From NCBI GenBank assembly GCA_964369405.1, contig CAYJGB010000005.1:1-64000 (forward strand): DNA of 64,000 bases, written 5' to 3'. The notes beneath the pieces are model-generated. The model ran no database searches. It saw only the letters and a list, made by a program, of their open reading frames with translations, and was not told the origin of the DNA. The translations under genes and the position numbers were made by a program. Shown one piece after another: positions 9,379 through 19,392 of the stretch. Origin of the DNA: CAYJFG01 sp964369405 (GTDB taxonomy: Bacteria; Bacillota; Clostridia; Oscillospirales; Acutalibacteraceae). Numbering within the stretch: position 1 is the stretch's first letter; each line of letters begins with the position of its first letter.

Positions 9379-9960
9379 ATGAGCTTAGTACCTTATGTCA
9401 TTGAACAAACAAGTAGAGGAGAACGTTCTTACGATATCTTTTCTAGATTACTTAACGATAGAATAATTATGCTTACAGAAGAAGTTAACAATGCATCTGC
9501 TAGTATAGTTGTTGCACAATTACTATTTTTAGAGGGTCAAGACCCATCAAAAGATATTTCACTTTATATTAATAGCCCTGGTGGTTCTGTAACTGCTGGA
9601 CTATCAATTTACGATACTATGAAATATATTAAGTGTGATGTTTCTACAATATGTATGGGTATGGCTGCTAGTATGGGTGCATTCTTATTAGCTGCTGGTA
9701 CAAAAGGCAAAAGAATGTCTTTACCAAACAGCGATATTATGATTCACCAACCTAGTGGTGGAGCTCAAGGTCAAGCAACAGATATTATGATACACGCTGA
9801 CCACATAATGCAAACTAAAAAGAAGTTAAATACAATTTTAGCAGAGCATACAGGTCAACCAATAGATATAATCGCTAGAGATACAGAGCGTGATAACTTT
9901 ATGACAGCACAACAAGCGCTTGAATACGGCTTGATAGATAAAGTAATTACAAATAGATAA
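9379..9960 (+). CDS. clpP: ATP-dependent Clp protease proteolytic subunit
   Basis: Serine protease forming the tetradecameric barrel fed by ClpX or other Clp ATPases. The 193-residue length is usual. The N-terminal [20 protein letters not shown] is classic. The catalytic serine is in [10 protein letters not shown] (about residue 98), the histidine in IMIHQPSGG (about 123), and the aspartate near residue 172 (RDTERDNF). Preceded by AAGGGAG at 9364-9370. clpX follows after 44 bases. Confidence 0.98.
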   Translation: MSLVPYVIEQTSRGERSYDIFSRLLNDRIIMLTEEVNNASASIVVAQLLFLEGQDPSKDISLYINSPGGSVTAGLSIYDTMKYIKCDVSTICMGMAASMGAFLLAAGTKGKRMSLPNSDIMIHQPSGGAQGQATDIMIHADHIMQTKKKLNTILAEHTGQPIDIIARDTERDNFMTAQQALEYGLIDKVITNR

Positions 9961-10004
9961 ATTAAATTTTCTTTTAAAATACTAGATAGGAGTTTATAGA
10001 ATTT

Positions 10005-11336
10005 ATGTCTAACAGAGATGATAAAACTAAAGATATTCATTGTTCGTTTTGTGGTAAGCCTCAAGAAATTGTTAAGCGTATGATTGCAGGTAATGGAGTA
10101 TTTATCTGTGATGAGTGTGTAGAACTTTGCTTGACTATTTTAGACGATGGTGAAGACAAAAAACCTAAAAAGAAAAACAAAAAAGATAAATCTAGTTTTA
10201 TAAATCTTTTAAAACCGATTGAGATTAAAGAGAAGTTAGACGAATATGTTATAGGGCAAGACGATGCTAAAAAAACGCTTAGTGTTGCAGTATATAATCA
10301 TTATAAACGTATTAACAACGATGATACAGAAATAGACTTTGTCAAAAGCAATGTTCTTATGTTAGGACCTACTGGTACAGGTAAGACTTTACTTGCTCAA
10401 ACGCTTGCTAAAATTTTAGATGTTCCATTTGCCATTGCAGATGCAACTACTCTTACAGAGGCAGGTTATGTTGGTGAAGATGTTGAGAATATTCTTTTAA
10501 AGCTTATTCAATCAGCAGACTTTGATATTGAAAAAGCTGAAAAAGGTATTATATATGTAGATGAGCTAGATAAAATAGCTAGAAAATCGGAAAACCCATC
10601 TATTACAAGAGATGTTAGTGGTGAGGGTGTTCAGCAAGCATTACTTAAAATCTTAGAGGGAACAGTGTCTAATGTGCCTCCACAAGGTGGCAGAAAACAC
10701 CCACAACAAGAGTTTTTACAAATTGATACTAAAAATATTTTGTTTATATGTGGTGGTGCTTTCGACGGTTTAGAAAAAACTGTAAACAGCAGACAAAACG
10801 AAACCTCACTAGGATTTGGAGCAATAATTAAAGATAAAAAAGAACTAGATACTACAGCGTGGATGAGTCAAGTTATTTCGCACGATTTAGTAAAATATGG
10901 ATTAATTCCAGAACTTGTAGGTAGACTACCTGTTATAACAGCTTTAAATGGCTTAGAAGAAAGTTCGTTTGTAAGAATTTTAACAGAGCCTAAAAATGCT
11001 TTAGTTAAGCAGTATAAAAAGATTTTTGCATTAGATAAAGTTTTATTAGACTTTGAAGACGATGCGCTTATTGAAATTGCTAAAAAAGCAGTTGAAGAAA
11101 AAACTGGTGCAAGGGGACTGCGTTCTATAATGGAAAGCATACTAAAAGAATTGATGTATACAATACCATCTGATGACACAGTCGAAAAAGTTATAATTAC
11201 TAAAGCAACAATTAAAAATCCTACAGATGTAGTTATAATTAGAAACGAAACTATAAAGTCGCTTGAGATGAGCGTTAGTAAAGACGATACAAAGGCTTTA
11301 GAGGAAGATACACAAAAAAATAATACCGCATCTTAA
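10005..11336 (+). CDS. clpX: ATP-dependent Clp protease ATP-binding subunit ClpX
   Basis: AAA+ unfoldase that delivers substrates to ClpP. The 443 residues begin with the C4 zinc domain (CSFCGKPQ, then CDECVELC). [10 protein letters not shown] precedes the Walker A GPTGTGKT (about residue 123). Walker B is [10 protein letters not shown]. The C-terminal small domain includes TGARGLRS. The tail has Asp, Glu, Thr and Asn and no further domain. Transcription probably ends at the strong hairpin after it. Confidence 0.98.
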   Translation: MSNRDDKTKDIHCSFCGKPQEIVKRMIAGNGVFICDECVELCLTILDDGEDKKPKKKNKKDKSSFINLLKPIEIKEKLDEYVIGQDDAKKTLSVAVYNHYKRINNDDTEIDFVKSNVLMLGPTGTGKTLLAQTLAKILDVPFAIADATTLTEAGYVGEDVENILLKLIQSADFDIEKAEKGIIYVDELDKIARKSENPSITRDVSGEGVQQALLKILEGTVSNVPPQGGRKHPQQEFLQIDTKNILFICGGAFDGLEKTVNSRQNETSLGFGAIIKDKKELDTTAWMSQVISHDLVKYGLIPELVGRLPVITALNGLEESSFVRILTEPKNALVKQYKKIFALDKVLLDFEDDALIEIAKKAVEEKTGARGLRSIMESILKELMYTIPSDDTVEKVIITKATIKNPTDVVIIRNETIKSLEMSVSKDDTKALEEDTQKNNTAS

Positions 11337-11342
11337 TTTGCA

Positions 11343-11373
11343 GAGCTGTAACTTATTAATTCGGTTACAGCTC
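11343..11373 (+). terminator. Intrinsic terminator after clpX
   Basis: A perfect 10-bp stem (GAGCTGTAAC / GTTACAGCTC) with an 11-base loop, followed by GTCTTGTTTTA. It separates clpX from lon, so lon probably has its own promoter. Confidence 0.82.
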
Positions 11374-11482
11374 GTCTTGTTTTATATAAATGTAAAAAAA
11401 TTACAGTATTTAAATATATTTGTACTAGGTGATATGAAAACAATTGATATAGTTTATCGAGAACTAAGGAGGTTTAAGTTTA

Positions 11483-13975
11483 ATGAGTGATAATAATGAA
11501 TTTAACGAGGATTTATACAAAGATATTGATATAGATTTAGATAAGATAACAATAGAAGAAATAATTTATGATGAAGTTACAATTATGCCAACATTAGCAC
11601 TTAGAGGATTAGTATTATATCCAGATATGATGTTGCATTTTGATATAGGCAGAAAAAAATCTGCATTAGCTGTAGAGAATGCTATGAGAAGCGACCAAAA
11701 AATATTGATAGTTACTCAAAAGTACGTTGAAGAAGGCGACCCTAAGCCAGAAAATTTATATAAAGTTGGCGTAGTTGCTAAAGTAGTACAAGTTTTAAAA
11801 CAACCAGAAGGTGTAATTAGAGTAGTTGTAGAGGGGCTTAACAGAGGAAGAATAGCAAAATTTGAAAAAACATCACCGTTTTTTTCTACTCAAGTAAGTA
11901 TTATAGAAGAGAGTGACTTCAACGAAGTATCAGACCCAATGACAGATATGGCACTGCTTAGAACTGCTAAAAAGGTGTTTGAAGATTATGCTGTATATTC
12001 TCATAAATTATCATCAGACATTCTATATAAAATAGCATCTATTACTAAGTGTGGTAACTTAGCTGATGCGATTATGAGCAATATAACTTTAGAATATACT
12101 AAAAAGCAAGCTATCTTAGAGGAATTAAATCATAGAAAAAGACTTAAAGATTTAATCACTATATTAGTAGAAGAAACTGAAATATTAAAAATTGAAGAAG
12201 AAATTAATATAAAAACTCGTGATAATATTGATGAAAATCAAAGAATGTACTTTCTAAATGAACAGTTAAAAGTAATTCAAGAGGAACTAGGACAAGATGA
12301 GTCACCAGAATATGAGGCAGAAAAATATAGAAATAAAATAATCGCTCTTAAACTGTCAATAGAAACTACTGAGGTTTTATGTAAAGAGGTAGATAAACTC
12401 TCTAAAATGCCTTATAATTCACAAGAAGCAAATGTAATTAGAAATTATTTAGACTTATGTCTTGACTTACCATGGAATAAGAAAACTAAAGAGCGTATAG
12501 ACTTACAAAAAGTTAGAAAACAGCTTGATAAAAACCATCATGGGTTAGATAAAGTTAAAACTAATATAATAGAAACATTAGCTGTTAGAAAATTAGCACC
12601 TAGTATTAAAGGTCAAATTTTATGCTTAGTAGGTCCTCCTGGAGTTGGTAAAACGTCTATTGCTCAGTCAATTGCAACTGCAATAAATAGAAAGGCTCAA
12701 AGGATTGCTTTGGGTGGTGTTCGTGATGAATCGGAAATAAGAGGTCATAGACGTACATATATAGGAGCAATGCCAGGTAGGATAATAAATGCTTTAAAAT
12801 TAGCAAAAACAAATAATCCGTTAATTATTTTAGATGAAATTGATAAGTTAGGTAGCGACTATAAAGGTGACCCAACTTCAGCATTGTTAGAAGTTTTAGA
12901 CGCTGAGCAAAACAATTCTTTTCACGACCACTATGTGGACATTCCATTTGACTTAAGCAATGTTATGTTTATAACAACGGCAAACGATAAGTCTACAATT
13001 CCAGCACCACTTCTTGATAGAATGGAAGTAATAGAAGTATCAAGCTATACTAGAGAAGAAAAGTTTAACATAGCTAAAAAACATATAATACCTAAACAAA
13101 TTAAAAATTGTGGAGTAACAGCAAAAAACTTTAAGATTACAGATGTTGGAATATATGAAATAATTGATAATTACACTAGAGAAGCAGGTGTACGTAATTT
13201 AGAAAGAAAAGTTATTTCACTTATAAAAAAAGCTGCTGTGGAGATAGTAGAAAATGATAAAGTAAAAGTTACTATCAACGATAAAAACATAGAAAATTAC
13301 TTAGGGATTAGAAGATATAGAAGAGAAAACAAATCATCTAGTGATGAAGTAGGTGTATGCACAGGGCTTGCTTGGACATCAGTCGGTGGAGCAACACTAC
13401 CTATAGAAGTAAGTATTGTAGATGGCACTGGCAAGATAGAAATAACAGGTTCTTTAGGTGATGTTATGAAAGAATCTGCAAAAATATCAGTCACTTGTGC
13501 TAGAAGTTTAGCAAAAAAATATAACATAGACAAAAACTTCTACAAAGACAAAGATATACATATTCACGCTCCAGAGGGTGCAGTTCCAAAAGATGGGCCA
13601 TCAGCAGGTATAACTATGACTACAGCACTTATATCAGCTCTAACAGATAGCAAAATCAAGAGTAGCGTAGCTATGACAGGTGAAATAACACTTAGAGGTA
13701 AAGTTTTAGCAATTGGTGGATTAAAAGAAAAATCTATGGCAGCATACAGATATGGTATAGATACTGTTTTAATTCCGTATGATAATAAATCAGATTTAGC
13801 AGAAATAGATGAAGTTGTAAAAGAAAAAGTCAAATTTATTCCTGTCAAATCAATAGAAGAAGTTTTAAGTTATGCACTAGTAACAAAAAAAGAAATTAAA
13901 TCTAAAGATGCAATACTAGAAGCAAAACTTAATAACAAAATAGAAGTTAATACTGTTAACATAACAGCTCAGTAA
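11483..13975 (+). CDS. lon: ATP-dependent Lon protease
   Basis: An 830-residue cytoplasmic AAA+ serine protease that degrades damaged and regulatory proteins. It has an N-terminal substrate domain (MPTLALRGLVLYPDM), then Walker A GPPGVGKTS (about residue 388), Walker B LIILDEIDKLG, and a C-terminal protease domain with the catalytic serine in PKDGPSAG (about residue 710) and the lysine in LRGKVLAIGGLKEK (about 752). A strong AAGGAGG precedes the ATG. Confidence 0.97.
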   Translation: MSDNNEFNEDLYKDIDIDLDKITIEEIIYDEVTIMPTLALRGLVLYPDMMLHFDIGRKKSALAVENAMRSDQKILIVTQKYVEEGDPKPENLYKVGVVAKVVQVLKQPEGVIRVVVEGLNRGRIAKFEKTSPFFSTQVSIIEESDFNEVSDPMTDMALLRTAKKVFEDYAVYSHKLSSDILYKIASITKCGNLADAIMSNITLEYTKKQAILEELNHRKRLKDLITILVEETEILKIEEEINIKTRDNIDENQRMYFLNEQLKVIQEELGQDESPEYEAEKYRNKIIALKLSIETTEVLCKEVDKLSKMPYNSQEANVIRNYLDLCLDLPWNKKTKERIDLQKVRKQLDKNHHGLDKVKTNIIETLAVRKLAPSIKGQILCLVGPPGVGKTSIAQSIATAINRKAQRIALGGVRDESEIRGHRRTYIGAMPGRIINALKLAKTNNPLIILDEIDKLGSDYKGDPTSALLEVLDAEQNNSFHDHYVDIPFDLSNVMFITTANDKSTIPAPLLDRMEVIEVSSYTREEKFNIAKKHIIPKQIKNCGVTAKNFKITDVGIYEIIDNYTREAGVRNLERKVISLIKKAAVEIVENDKVKVTINDKNIENYLGIRRYRRENKSSSDEVGVCTGLAWTSVGGATLPIEVSIVDGTGKIEITGSLGDVMKESAKISVTCARSLAKKYNIDKNFYKDKDIHIHAPEGAVPKDGPSAGITMTTALISALTDSKIKSSVAMTGEITLRGKVLAIGGLKEKSMAAYRYGIDTVLIPYDNKSDLAEIDEVVKEKVKFIPVKSIEEVLSYALVTKKEIKSKDAILEAKLNNKIEVNTVNITAQ

Positions 13976-13988
13976 GAAGGTGGCTTTG

Positions 13989-14609
13989 ATGAATTATAAT
14001 ATAGCAGAATTCGAAATGGCAGCAGGTACATCAAAACAGTTGCCACAATCCCTAAAACCAGAAATCGTATTTTCTGGACGCTCAAACGTAGGAAAATCAT
14101 CACTTATAAATAAGATAGTAGGTAGGAAAGCACTCGCTAGAGTTAGTGCTACTCCTGGTAAAACAGGGACTATAAATTTTTTTGATGTAGGTAGTTTTAA
14201 ATTAGTAGACTTACCAGGGTATGGATACGCTAAAGTGTCACAGAGCGAGAAAAAGCGATGGGCAGATTTAGTAGAAGGATATTTTGCACAGACTAGGGAG
14301 TTTTGTTTAATCGTTCAAATAGTAGATATGCGACACCCTCCAACAAAAGATGATATACAAATGATAGATTTTTTATATAACGCTGGATTTGATTTTATGA
14401 TTGTTTTAACTAAGAAAGATAAACTTAATAAAACTCAAACAGAAAAGAGATTGGAAAGTTTAAAAACAGAACTTGCTGATTACAGTGATATAAAATTATT
14501 TCCTTTTTCAGCACTTAAAGGTGATGGGAAAGAAGAAATACAAGATTTTATAGAATTAAAAGTTAATGAATATGTCTTGCAATTAGAACAAAGTGAAGAA
14601 GTAGATTAA
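13989..14609 (+). CDS. engB: Ribosome biogenesis GTP-binding protein EngB (YsxC)
   Basis: Essential GTPase acting in 50S assembly. It has G1 GRSNVGKSS (about residue 31), the G2 threonine in GKTGTINF, G3 DLPGYGYA, and G4 TKKDKL. I chose ATG 13989 (206 residues) because AGAAGGTGG is well spaced before it; a GTG at 13980 is also possible. It follows lon closely, the usual lon-engB coupling. Confidence 0.95.
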   Translation: MNYNIAEFEMAAGTSKQLPQSLKPEIVFSGRSNVGKSSLINKIVGRKALARVSATPGKTGTINFFDVGSFKLVDLPGYGYAKVSQSEKKRWADLVEGYFAQTREFCLIVQIVDMRHPPTKDDIQMIDFLYNAGFDFMIVLTKKDKLNKTQTEKRLESLKTELADYSDIKLFPFSALKGDGKEEIQDFIELKVNEYVLQLEQSEEVD

Positions 14610-14620
14610 AATTTTTAACA

Positions 14621-14653
14621 ACAGTGGTAAACTCATTAAGAGGTTATCACTGT
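14621..14653 (+). terminator. Hairpin after engB
   Basis: A 10-bp stem (ACAGTGGTAA / TTATCACTGT, one G-U pair) with a 13-base loop, followed by an AT-rich run with few consecutive Ts. Likely end of the tig-engB region. Confidence 0.6.
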
Positions 14654-14689
14654 AATAATTTAAAATATACATAAATTTTAAAAAAGATA

Positions 14690-14718
14690 TTGCAAATTTA
14701 GTCAAAAAAAGTTATTAT
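14690..14718 (+). promoter_or_regulatory. Sigma-A type promoter for the ABC transporter operon
   Basis: TTGCAA, a 17-base spacer, then TATTAT. It lies 43 bases upstream of the binding-protein ATG, just after the engB terminator. Confidence 0.7.
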
Positions 14719-14761
14719 ATATATAAATAGCTAAAATGTTTAAATTTAGGAGGACAAAACA

Positions 14762-15562
14762 ATGAAGAGATTAACAAAAGTATTATCAATGGTTAGTGTA
14801 TTAACATTACTAGCAACAGCAACAGCGTGTACAAGTGGAGCACCTGCAAACACAGTTTTTGGTATTGATGATTTACCAGGAAAGTCAATAGGAGTTCAAT
14901 TAGGAACAACTGGCGATATATATGCAAGTGATTATAAAGAAGAGGGTTCTACAATAGAAAGATTTTCTAAAGGTGTAGATGCGGTACAATCTTTAGTGCA
15001 AGGTAAAGTAGATTGTGTTATTATAGACAGCGAACCTGCAAAAGTATTTGTAGAAAATAATGAGTCTTTAACTATACTAGAAGAGCCATTTGTAGTTGAA
15101 GAATATGCAATGTGCTTAGCTAAAGGTAACACTGAACTAAGAGATGACATAAACACAGCTTTAGGCGAGCTTAAAGCAGATGGAACAATAGATAAAATTT
15201 TAGGTAACTACATAGGCGATGATACAGGTTCGTATCAATACACATCACCTGAAGGAACAACAACTGAAAACGGAGTATTAGTAATGGCTACCAATGCACA
15301 ATTTCCACCATATGAAAGCTATGGTTCAGACGGTAAAACAATAATTGGTATAGATGCAGATATAGCACAAGCAGTAGCAGATAAACTAGGAAAAGAATTA
15401 AAAATAGAAGATATGGAGTTTGATGCAATTATATCAGCAGTAGATACAGGCAAAGCAGATATTGGAGTAGCTGGAATGACTGTAACAGAAGAAAGACTAG
15501 AAAGCGTTGAGTTTACAGACCCATACACAGAATCTAATCAAGTAATTATAGTAAGAAAATAA
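14762..15562 (+). CDS. Amino-acid ABC transporter binding lipoprotein, circularly permuted
   Basis: A 266-residue extracellular lipoprotein of the SBP_bac_3 family that captures amino acids for the permease encoded next. A signal peptide ends in a lipobox with Cys23 (ATACTSG). The mature protein begins with what is normally the second half: DDLPGKSIGVQLGTTGD to DGTIDKILGNYIG, about residues 32-153. After a linker (about 154-170) comes the normal first half: VLVMATNAQFPPYESY, GIDADIAQAVADKLGK, VAGMTVTEERLESVEFTDPY, ending QVIIVRK at the stop. The order is therefore swapped at the usual inter-half hinge. All ligand-binding segments look intact, so function is probably preserved. Related proteins may exist in other Clostridia. 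Confidence 0.93.
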   Translation: MKRLTKVLSMVSVLTLLATATACTSGAPANTVFGIDDLPGKSIGVQLGTTGDIYASDYKEEGSTIERFSKGVDAVQSLVQGKVDCVIIDSEPAKVFVENNESLTILEEPFVVEEYAMCLAKGNTELRDDINTALGELKADGTIDKILGNYIGDDTGSYQYTSPEGTTTENGVLVMATNAQFPPYESYGSDGKTIIGIDADIAQAVADKLGKELKIEDMEFDAIISAVDTGKADIGVAGMTVTEERLESVEFTDPYTESNQVIIVRK

Positions 15563-15596
15563 ATTATACAAGTTATTTTAATTATATTGAATATTA

Positions 15597-15636
15597 CAAT
15601 CGCAAAATTAATAAATAAATTTTGCGATTGTATGTT
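15597..15636 (+). terminator. Intercistronic hairpin between binding protein and permease
   Basis: A perfect 13-bp stem (CAATCGCAAAATT / AATTTTGCGATTG) with an 8-base loop, followed by TATGTTTTTA. Probably a partial terminator or RNA-stabilising stem that keeps binding-protein levels above those of permease and ATPase, a common arrangement in such operons. Confidence 0.75.
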
Positions 15637-15683
15637 TTTAAGGAAAAAATAATTTAAGTTAAAATTGATAAAGGAAGTTGTGT

Positions 15684-16445
15684 ATGGATAATATAGTAAA
15701 TTCAATAACGATATTTTGGAATGATTTTACACAAGATTTCGTTAAAAATTTTGTTAATGATAACAGATGGCAATGGCTTTTAGATGGATTAATTGTTACA
15801 TTACAAATTACATTTTTAGCAGCGATTATAGGTGTAATATTAGGTTTTTTAGTGGCTATAGTTCGTGCAACAGTAGATAAAAATATTAAAACTAAGGAAA
15901 AAAAGTATAGAACAGTTTCAGATAAAGTTTTACTTTTAGTAGACTTAGTTTGTAAATTGTATCTAACTGTTGTAAGAGGAACACCTGTAGTTGTTCAATT
16001 GCTTATAATTTATTACATAGTTTTCGCAAGCGTTGATGTAGATAAAATATTGGTGGCTGTTATAGCATTCGGATTAAATAGTGGTGCATATGTTGCAGAA
16101 ATAGTAAGGTCTGGTATTATGTCTATTGATGCTGGTCAGTTTGAAGCCGGTAGAAGTCTAGGGCTTAATTACAGACAAACTATGAGATATATCATTTTAC
16201 CACAAGCGTTTAAAAATGTATTGCCAGCTTTAGCTAATGAGATTATTGTACTATTAAAAGAAACATCTGTATCTGGTTATATAGCAATCGCAGAGCTTAC
16301 TTATGTAGGTAATATGATTAGAAGCCTTACATTCTCTGCTATGTTGCCATTACTAGCAGTTGCAGCAATCTATTTAATTGTAGTTTTAATTTTAACAAAA
16401 CTTGTAAATATACTTGAAAAGAGGTTGAGAGATAGTGAGCGATAA
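15684..16445 (+). CDS. Amino-acid ABC transporter permease (HisM/GlnP type)
   Basis: A 253-residue inner-membrane permease of the polar amino-acid uptake family. Several hydrophobic segments are clear, starting near residues 30-58. The EAA loop [22 protein letters not shown] (about residues 152-172), which couples to the ATPase, is well conserved. A charged loop lies between the first two segments (about 60-80). ATG 15684 has AAGGAAG 6 bases upstream, so I prefer it to a TTG 6 bases earlier. The 3' end overlaps the ATPase gene by 11 bases. Confidence 0.93.
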   Translation: MDNIVNSITIFWNDFTQDFVKNFVNDNRWQWLLDGLIVTLQITFLAAIIGVILGFLVAIVRATVDKNIKTKEKKYRTVSDKVLLLVDLVCKLYLTVVRGTPVVVQLLIIYYIVFASVDVDKILVAVIAFGLNSGAYVAEIVRSGIMSIDAGQFEAGRSLGLNYRQTMRYIILPQAFKNVLPALANEIIVLLKETSVSGYIAIAELTYVGNMIRSLTFSAMLPLLAVAAIYLIVVLILTKLVNILEKRLRDSER

Positions 16446-17175
16446 AAATACTTTAATCAAAGTTGATAATTTATCAAAAAGCTATAACGAACTTAAAGCA
16501 CTTGATAATATTAATTTACAAATTAAAAAAGGTGAAGTTGTTGTAATTATAGGTCCATCAGGTTCTGGAAAATCAACATTGCTGAGGTCACTCAATTTAC
16601 TAGAACAACCAACAAGTGGCACAATCTTATTTGAAGGAGCAGATATAACTTCCACTAAAGCAGATATAAATAAACATAGACAAAAAATGGGTATGGTGTT
16701 TCAGCATTTTAACTTGTTTCCAAATATGACTATAATAGATAACTTAACACTTGCACCTATTAAGCTTTTAAAATTAAATAAAGCAGAGGCACGTAAGCAG
16801 TCAATGGAGCTTTTAGCAAAAGTAGGACTTGCAGACAGAGCAGAAACATATCCATCTAAATTATCTGGTGGACAAAAGCAAAGAATTGCAATAGTAAGAG
16901 CACTTGCAATGCAACCTGATGTAATGCTATTTGATGAGCCTACAAGTGCATTAGACCCAGAAATGGTAGGAGATGTGTTAGTAGTAATGAAAGAACTTGC
17001 ACAAGAGGGAATGACTATGGTGGTAGTTACTCATGAAATGGGCTTTGCAAAAGAAGCAGCTACAAGAGTTATATTTATGGATAACGGGCAGATTGTAGAA
17101 GAAAATACTCCACAAGAGATATTTAGTAATCCACAAAGCGACAGATTAAAAGAGTTTTTATCAAAAGTAATATAA
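16435..17175 (+). CDS. Amino-acid ABC transporter ATP-binding protein (GlnQ type)
   Basis: A 246-residue ATPase powering the transporter. Walker [10 protein letters not shown] (about residue 38), Q-loop FQHFNLFP, signature LSGGQKQR (about 141), Walker [15 protein letters not shown] and the H-loop VVTHEMGF are all present. It starts at GTG inside the end of the permease gene, indicating translational coupling. The family mostly imports glutamine, histidine, cystine or other polar amino acids; the substrate cannot be read from sequence. Confidence 0.95.
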   Translation: MSDKNTLIKVDNLSKSYNELKALDNINLQIKKGEVVVIIGPSGSGKSTLLRSLNLLEQPTSGTILFEGADITSTKADINKHRQKMGMVFQHFNLFPNMTIIDNLTLAPIKLLKLNKAEARKQSMELLAKVGLADRAETYPSKLSGGQKQRIAIVRALAMQPDVMLFDEPTSALDPEMVGDVLVVMKELAQEGMTMVVVTHEMGFAKEAATRVIFMDNGQIVEENTPQEIFSNPQSDRLKEFLSKVI

Positions 17176-17270
17176 ATATAGTATATGAACTTTTATTAGT
17201 CTTGTCTAGCCGTCTAAAAATTTAAATTGCTGTGTTAAATTTAATAGGAATATCTATAAAACAAAATAAA

Positions 17271-17313
17271 CCTACTTAAAATTTAGAAGATATACTTATA
17301 AATTTTAAGTAGG
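17271..17313 (+). terminator. Terminator after the ABC transporter operon
   Basis: A perfect 15-bp stem (CCTACTTAAAATTTA / TAAATTTTAAGTAGG) with a 13-base loop, followed by CGATTTTATG. It lies inside repeat copy A. Confidence 0.7.
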
Positions 17314-17334
17314 CGATTTTATGTGCTTTTAATC

Positions 17335-17363
17335 TTGCAATTGCAATTAAAAAATGTTAAAAT
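17335..17363 (+). promoter_or_regulatory. Promoter candidate for the yicC-priA block
   Basis: TTGCAA, a 17-base spacer, then TAAAAT, about 50 bases before yicC and just after the terminator hairpin. Confidence 0.5.
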
Positions 17364-17411
17364 AAACTAATATACTATGTGTAGGTATACCTATACATAA
17401 AAAAGGTGGTT

Positions 17412-18302
17412 ATGAGTTTTATTATGATTAGAAGTATGACAGGATTTGGAAGAAGTACACAATCAGTTGATGCAAGAGAGATAACTGTAGAAATAAAATC
17501 AGTCAACCATAGATATTTTGAATTTAACTGTAGAACAAGCAGAGGCTATAATTTTTTAGAAGAAAAATTAAAATCATATATATCACAAAGAGTATCAAGA
17601 GGTAAAATTGATGTTTACGTGTCTGTGATATCTAATAGAGAGGCAGATGCTGTAATATCAGTTAATCATAATATGGTGGCAGGGTATTTAAATGCTTTTG
17701 AAGAAATATCAGATAAATATAAAATAGAAAATGATGCAACAGTGTCATCAATTTCAAAATTTAGCGATATATATACAGTAAGAAAAGCAATAGAAGACGA
17801 AGAAGAAGTATTAAAAGAAGTGTTACCAGTAGTTGATGACGCAGTTAATAAATTTATAGATATGCGTGAAATCGAAGGTAATAAAATGAAAGAAGATGTT
17901 CAAAATAGAAGCAAAACAATATTGAGTATTGTAGCAGAGATAGAAAGATATTCTCCACAAATTGTAGAAGAACATAGAATTAAACTTGAAGAAAGAATTA
18001 AAGAAATGATATCTAGTGTTAATATAGATGAACAAAGAATATTAACAGAATCAGCAATTTTTGCAGATAAAACAGCAGTAGCAGAAGAAACAGTAAGACT
18101 TAGAAGTCATTTTGAACAGCTAGATAATTTGCTTAATTCAAAAGAAGCCGTAGGAAGAAAAATAGACTTTTTACTTCAAGAGATGAACAGAGAAACAAAC
18201 ACAATTGGTTCAAAAGTACAAAATGCAAAACTTGCTCATAAGGTAGTTGACATAAAAGCAGAGCTTGAAAAAATTAGAGAACAAATTCAAAATATTGAGT
18301 AA
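17412..18302 (+). CDS. yicC: YicC family protein (putative RNase adaptor or endoribonuclease)
   Basis: A 296-residue protein of the YicC/YloC family, linked to RNA turnover in E. coli and B. subtilis. It carries the family opening [10 protein letters not shown], then [12 protein letters not shown], and the conserved C-terminal segment [21 protein letters not shown] with a helical end. ATG 17412 fits an AGG five bases upstream; the family-typical Met at 17424 is the alternative. It opens the conserved block yicC-remA-gmk-rpoZ. Confidence 0.92.
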   Translation: MSFIMIRSMTGFGRSTQSVDAREITVEIKSVNHRYFEFNCRTSRGYNFLEEKLKSYISQRVSRGKIDVYVSVISNREADAVISVNHNMVAGYLNAFEEISDKYKIENDATVSSISKFSDIYTVRKAIEDEEEVLKEVLPVVDDAVNKFIDMREIEGNKMKEDVQNRSKTILSIVAEIERYSPQIVEEHRIKLEERIKEMISSVNIDEQRILTESAIFADKTAVAEETVRLRSHFEQLDNLLNSKEAVGRKIDFLLQEMNRETNTIGSKVQNAKLAHKVVDIKAELEKIREQIQNIE

Positions 18303-18334
18303 TATTAAACTTAATTTTAAAGTTGGTGAAATTT

Positions 18335-18586
18335 ATGAAACTTATAAATATAGGTTTTGGAAATATGGTGTCGGCAGAAAGAATAATAGCAATAGTATCT
18401 CAAGACAGTGCACCTATTAAAAGAATGATTCAAGATGCAAAAGAACAAGGCTATTTAATTGATGCAACTTTTGGAAGAAAGACAAAGTCAGTAATAGTTA
18501 TGGATAGCGAGCATATAATATTATGTTCTAAAAATCCGGAAAATGTTTGCAGTAAGGCTTTAGTCGAGGAGGTAGAAGATGATTAA
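18335..18586 (+). CDS. remA: RemA-like DNA-binding regulator (DUF370)
   Basis: An 83-residue protein matching the extracellular matrix regulator RemA of Bacillus. It has the opening [20 protein letters not shown] and the core [33 protein letters not shown]. In Bacillus, RemA activates biofilm and osmoprotection genes; its targets here are unknown. I chose ATG 18335, as in the family, over a TTG at 18323. It overlaps gmk by 8 bases. Confidence 0.9.
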   Translation: MKLINIGFGNMVSAERIIAIVSQDSAPIKRMIQDAKEQGYLIDATFGRKTKSVIVMDSEHIILCSKNPENVCSKALVEEVEDD

Positions 18587-19196
18587 TAACGATAAAGGTT
18601 TAATGGTTATAATATCTGGACCTAGTGGAGCAGGAAAAGGCACAGTAGTAAAAGAATTATTACAGATAAACGAGAAAATCAAGTTATCAATTTCTGCAAC
18701 AACTAGAGAGCCTAGAGTAGGCGAAATAGATGGAAAAGATTACTTTTTTTATAAAAAAGAAACTTTTGAAGATTTAATAGAAAATGATGGCGTATTAGAA
18801 TATGCACAGTATTGTGATAATTATTATGGTACACCAAAAAAATATGTGTTAGATAATATGGAAGTTGGAAACGATGTAATTTTAGAGATAGAAATACAAG
18901 GAAGAAATGAAGTTGTAAAAAAATATCCAAAAGCAATAAGTATATTTATAGTAACAAAAAGTTACGAAGTGTTAGAAGATAGACTTAGAGGCAGAGCAAC
19001 TGAAGACGAAGAAACAATACAAAAACGATTAAAAAGGTCTTTAAAAGAAATGAAAATAGCACCATCTTATGATTATATAGTTGTAAACGATAAATTAGAA
19101 GATTGTGTTAAAGATATATTAAGTATAATATCAGCAGAAAAGAACAAATCAGAAAACAGAGAAAAATTTATTAAGGAAGTGTTTTATAATGTTTAG
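18579..19196 (+). CDS. gmk: Guanylate kinase
   Basis: Phosphorylates GMP to GDP. A 205-residue protein with P-loop GPSGAGKGT (about residue 13), the GMP-binding segment [17 protein letters not shown], and YGTPKKYV. It is embedded by overlaps between remA and rpoZ, a conserved Firmicutes order. Confidence 0.97.
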   Translation: MINNDKGLMVIISGPSGAGKGTVVKELLQINEKIKLSISATTREPRVGEIDGKDYFFYKKETFEDLIENDGVLEYAQYCDNYYGTPKKYVLDNMEVGNDVILEIEIQGRNEVVKKYPKAISIFIVTKSYEVLEDRLRGRATEDEETIQKRLKRSLKEMKIAPSYDYIVVNDKLEDCVKDILSIISAEKNKSENREKFIKEVFYNV

Positions 19197-19392
19197 ACCA
19201 TCAGTAGACGATATGTTAGCAAATAGAGTTACAAGATATTCACTTGTAATAGCAGTAGCAAAAAGAGCAAGAGAAATTGCAGTAGAATTTGAGCAAGAAA
19301 ATATAATTACAACAAAAAAACCTGTACTACTAGCAATAGAAGAGTTTAGAGAGCATAAATATAATATTTTAGAACCAGAAGTAAATGACTAA
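19189..19392 (+). CDS. rpoZ: RNA polymerase omega subunit
   Basis: A 67-residue subunit aiding RNA polymerase assembly. It has the typical opening [12 protein letters not shown] with NRVTRYSLVIAVAKRAREI, and the ending KPVLLAIEEF. It overlaps gmk upstream and priA downstream by 8 bases each. The coaBC gene often found next in Firmicutes is absent. Confidence 0.95.
   Translation: MFRPSVDDMLANRVTRYSLVIAVAKRAREIAVEFEQENIITTKKPVLLAIEEFREHKYNILEPEVND

Larger units (their letters stand above)
17178..17378. repeat. MITE-like short repeat, copy A
   Basis: A roughly 200-base non-coding element bounded by inverted ends (ATAGTATAT at 17178-17186, ATATACTAT at 17370-17378). Its first 76 bases align without gaps to those of copy B at 39062-39137, at about 62 of 76 positions by eye, including the identical 20-mer GTTAAATTTAATAGGAATAT. 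The rest differs. It contains the transporter terminator and the likely yicC promoter. No transposase is near. Confidence 0.55.
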
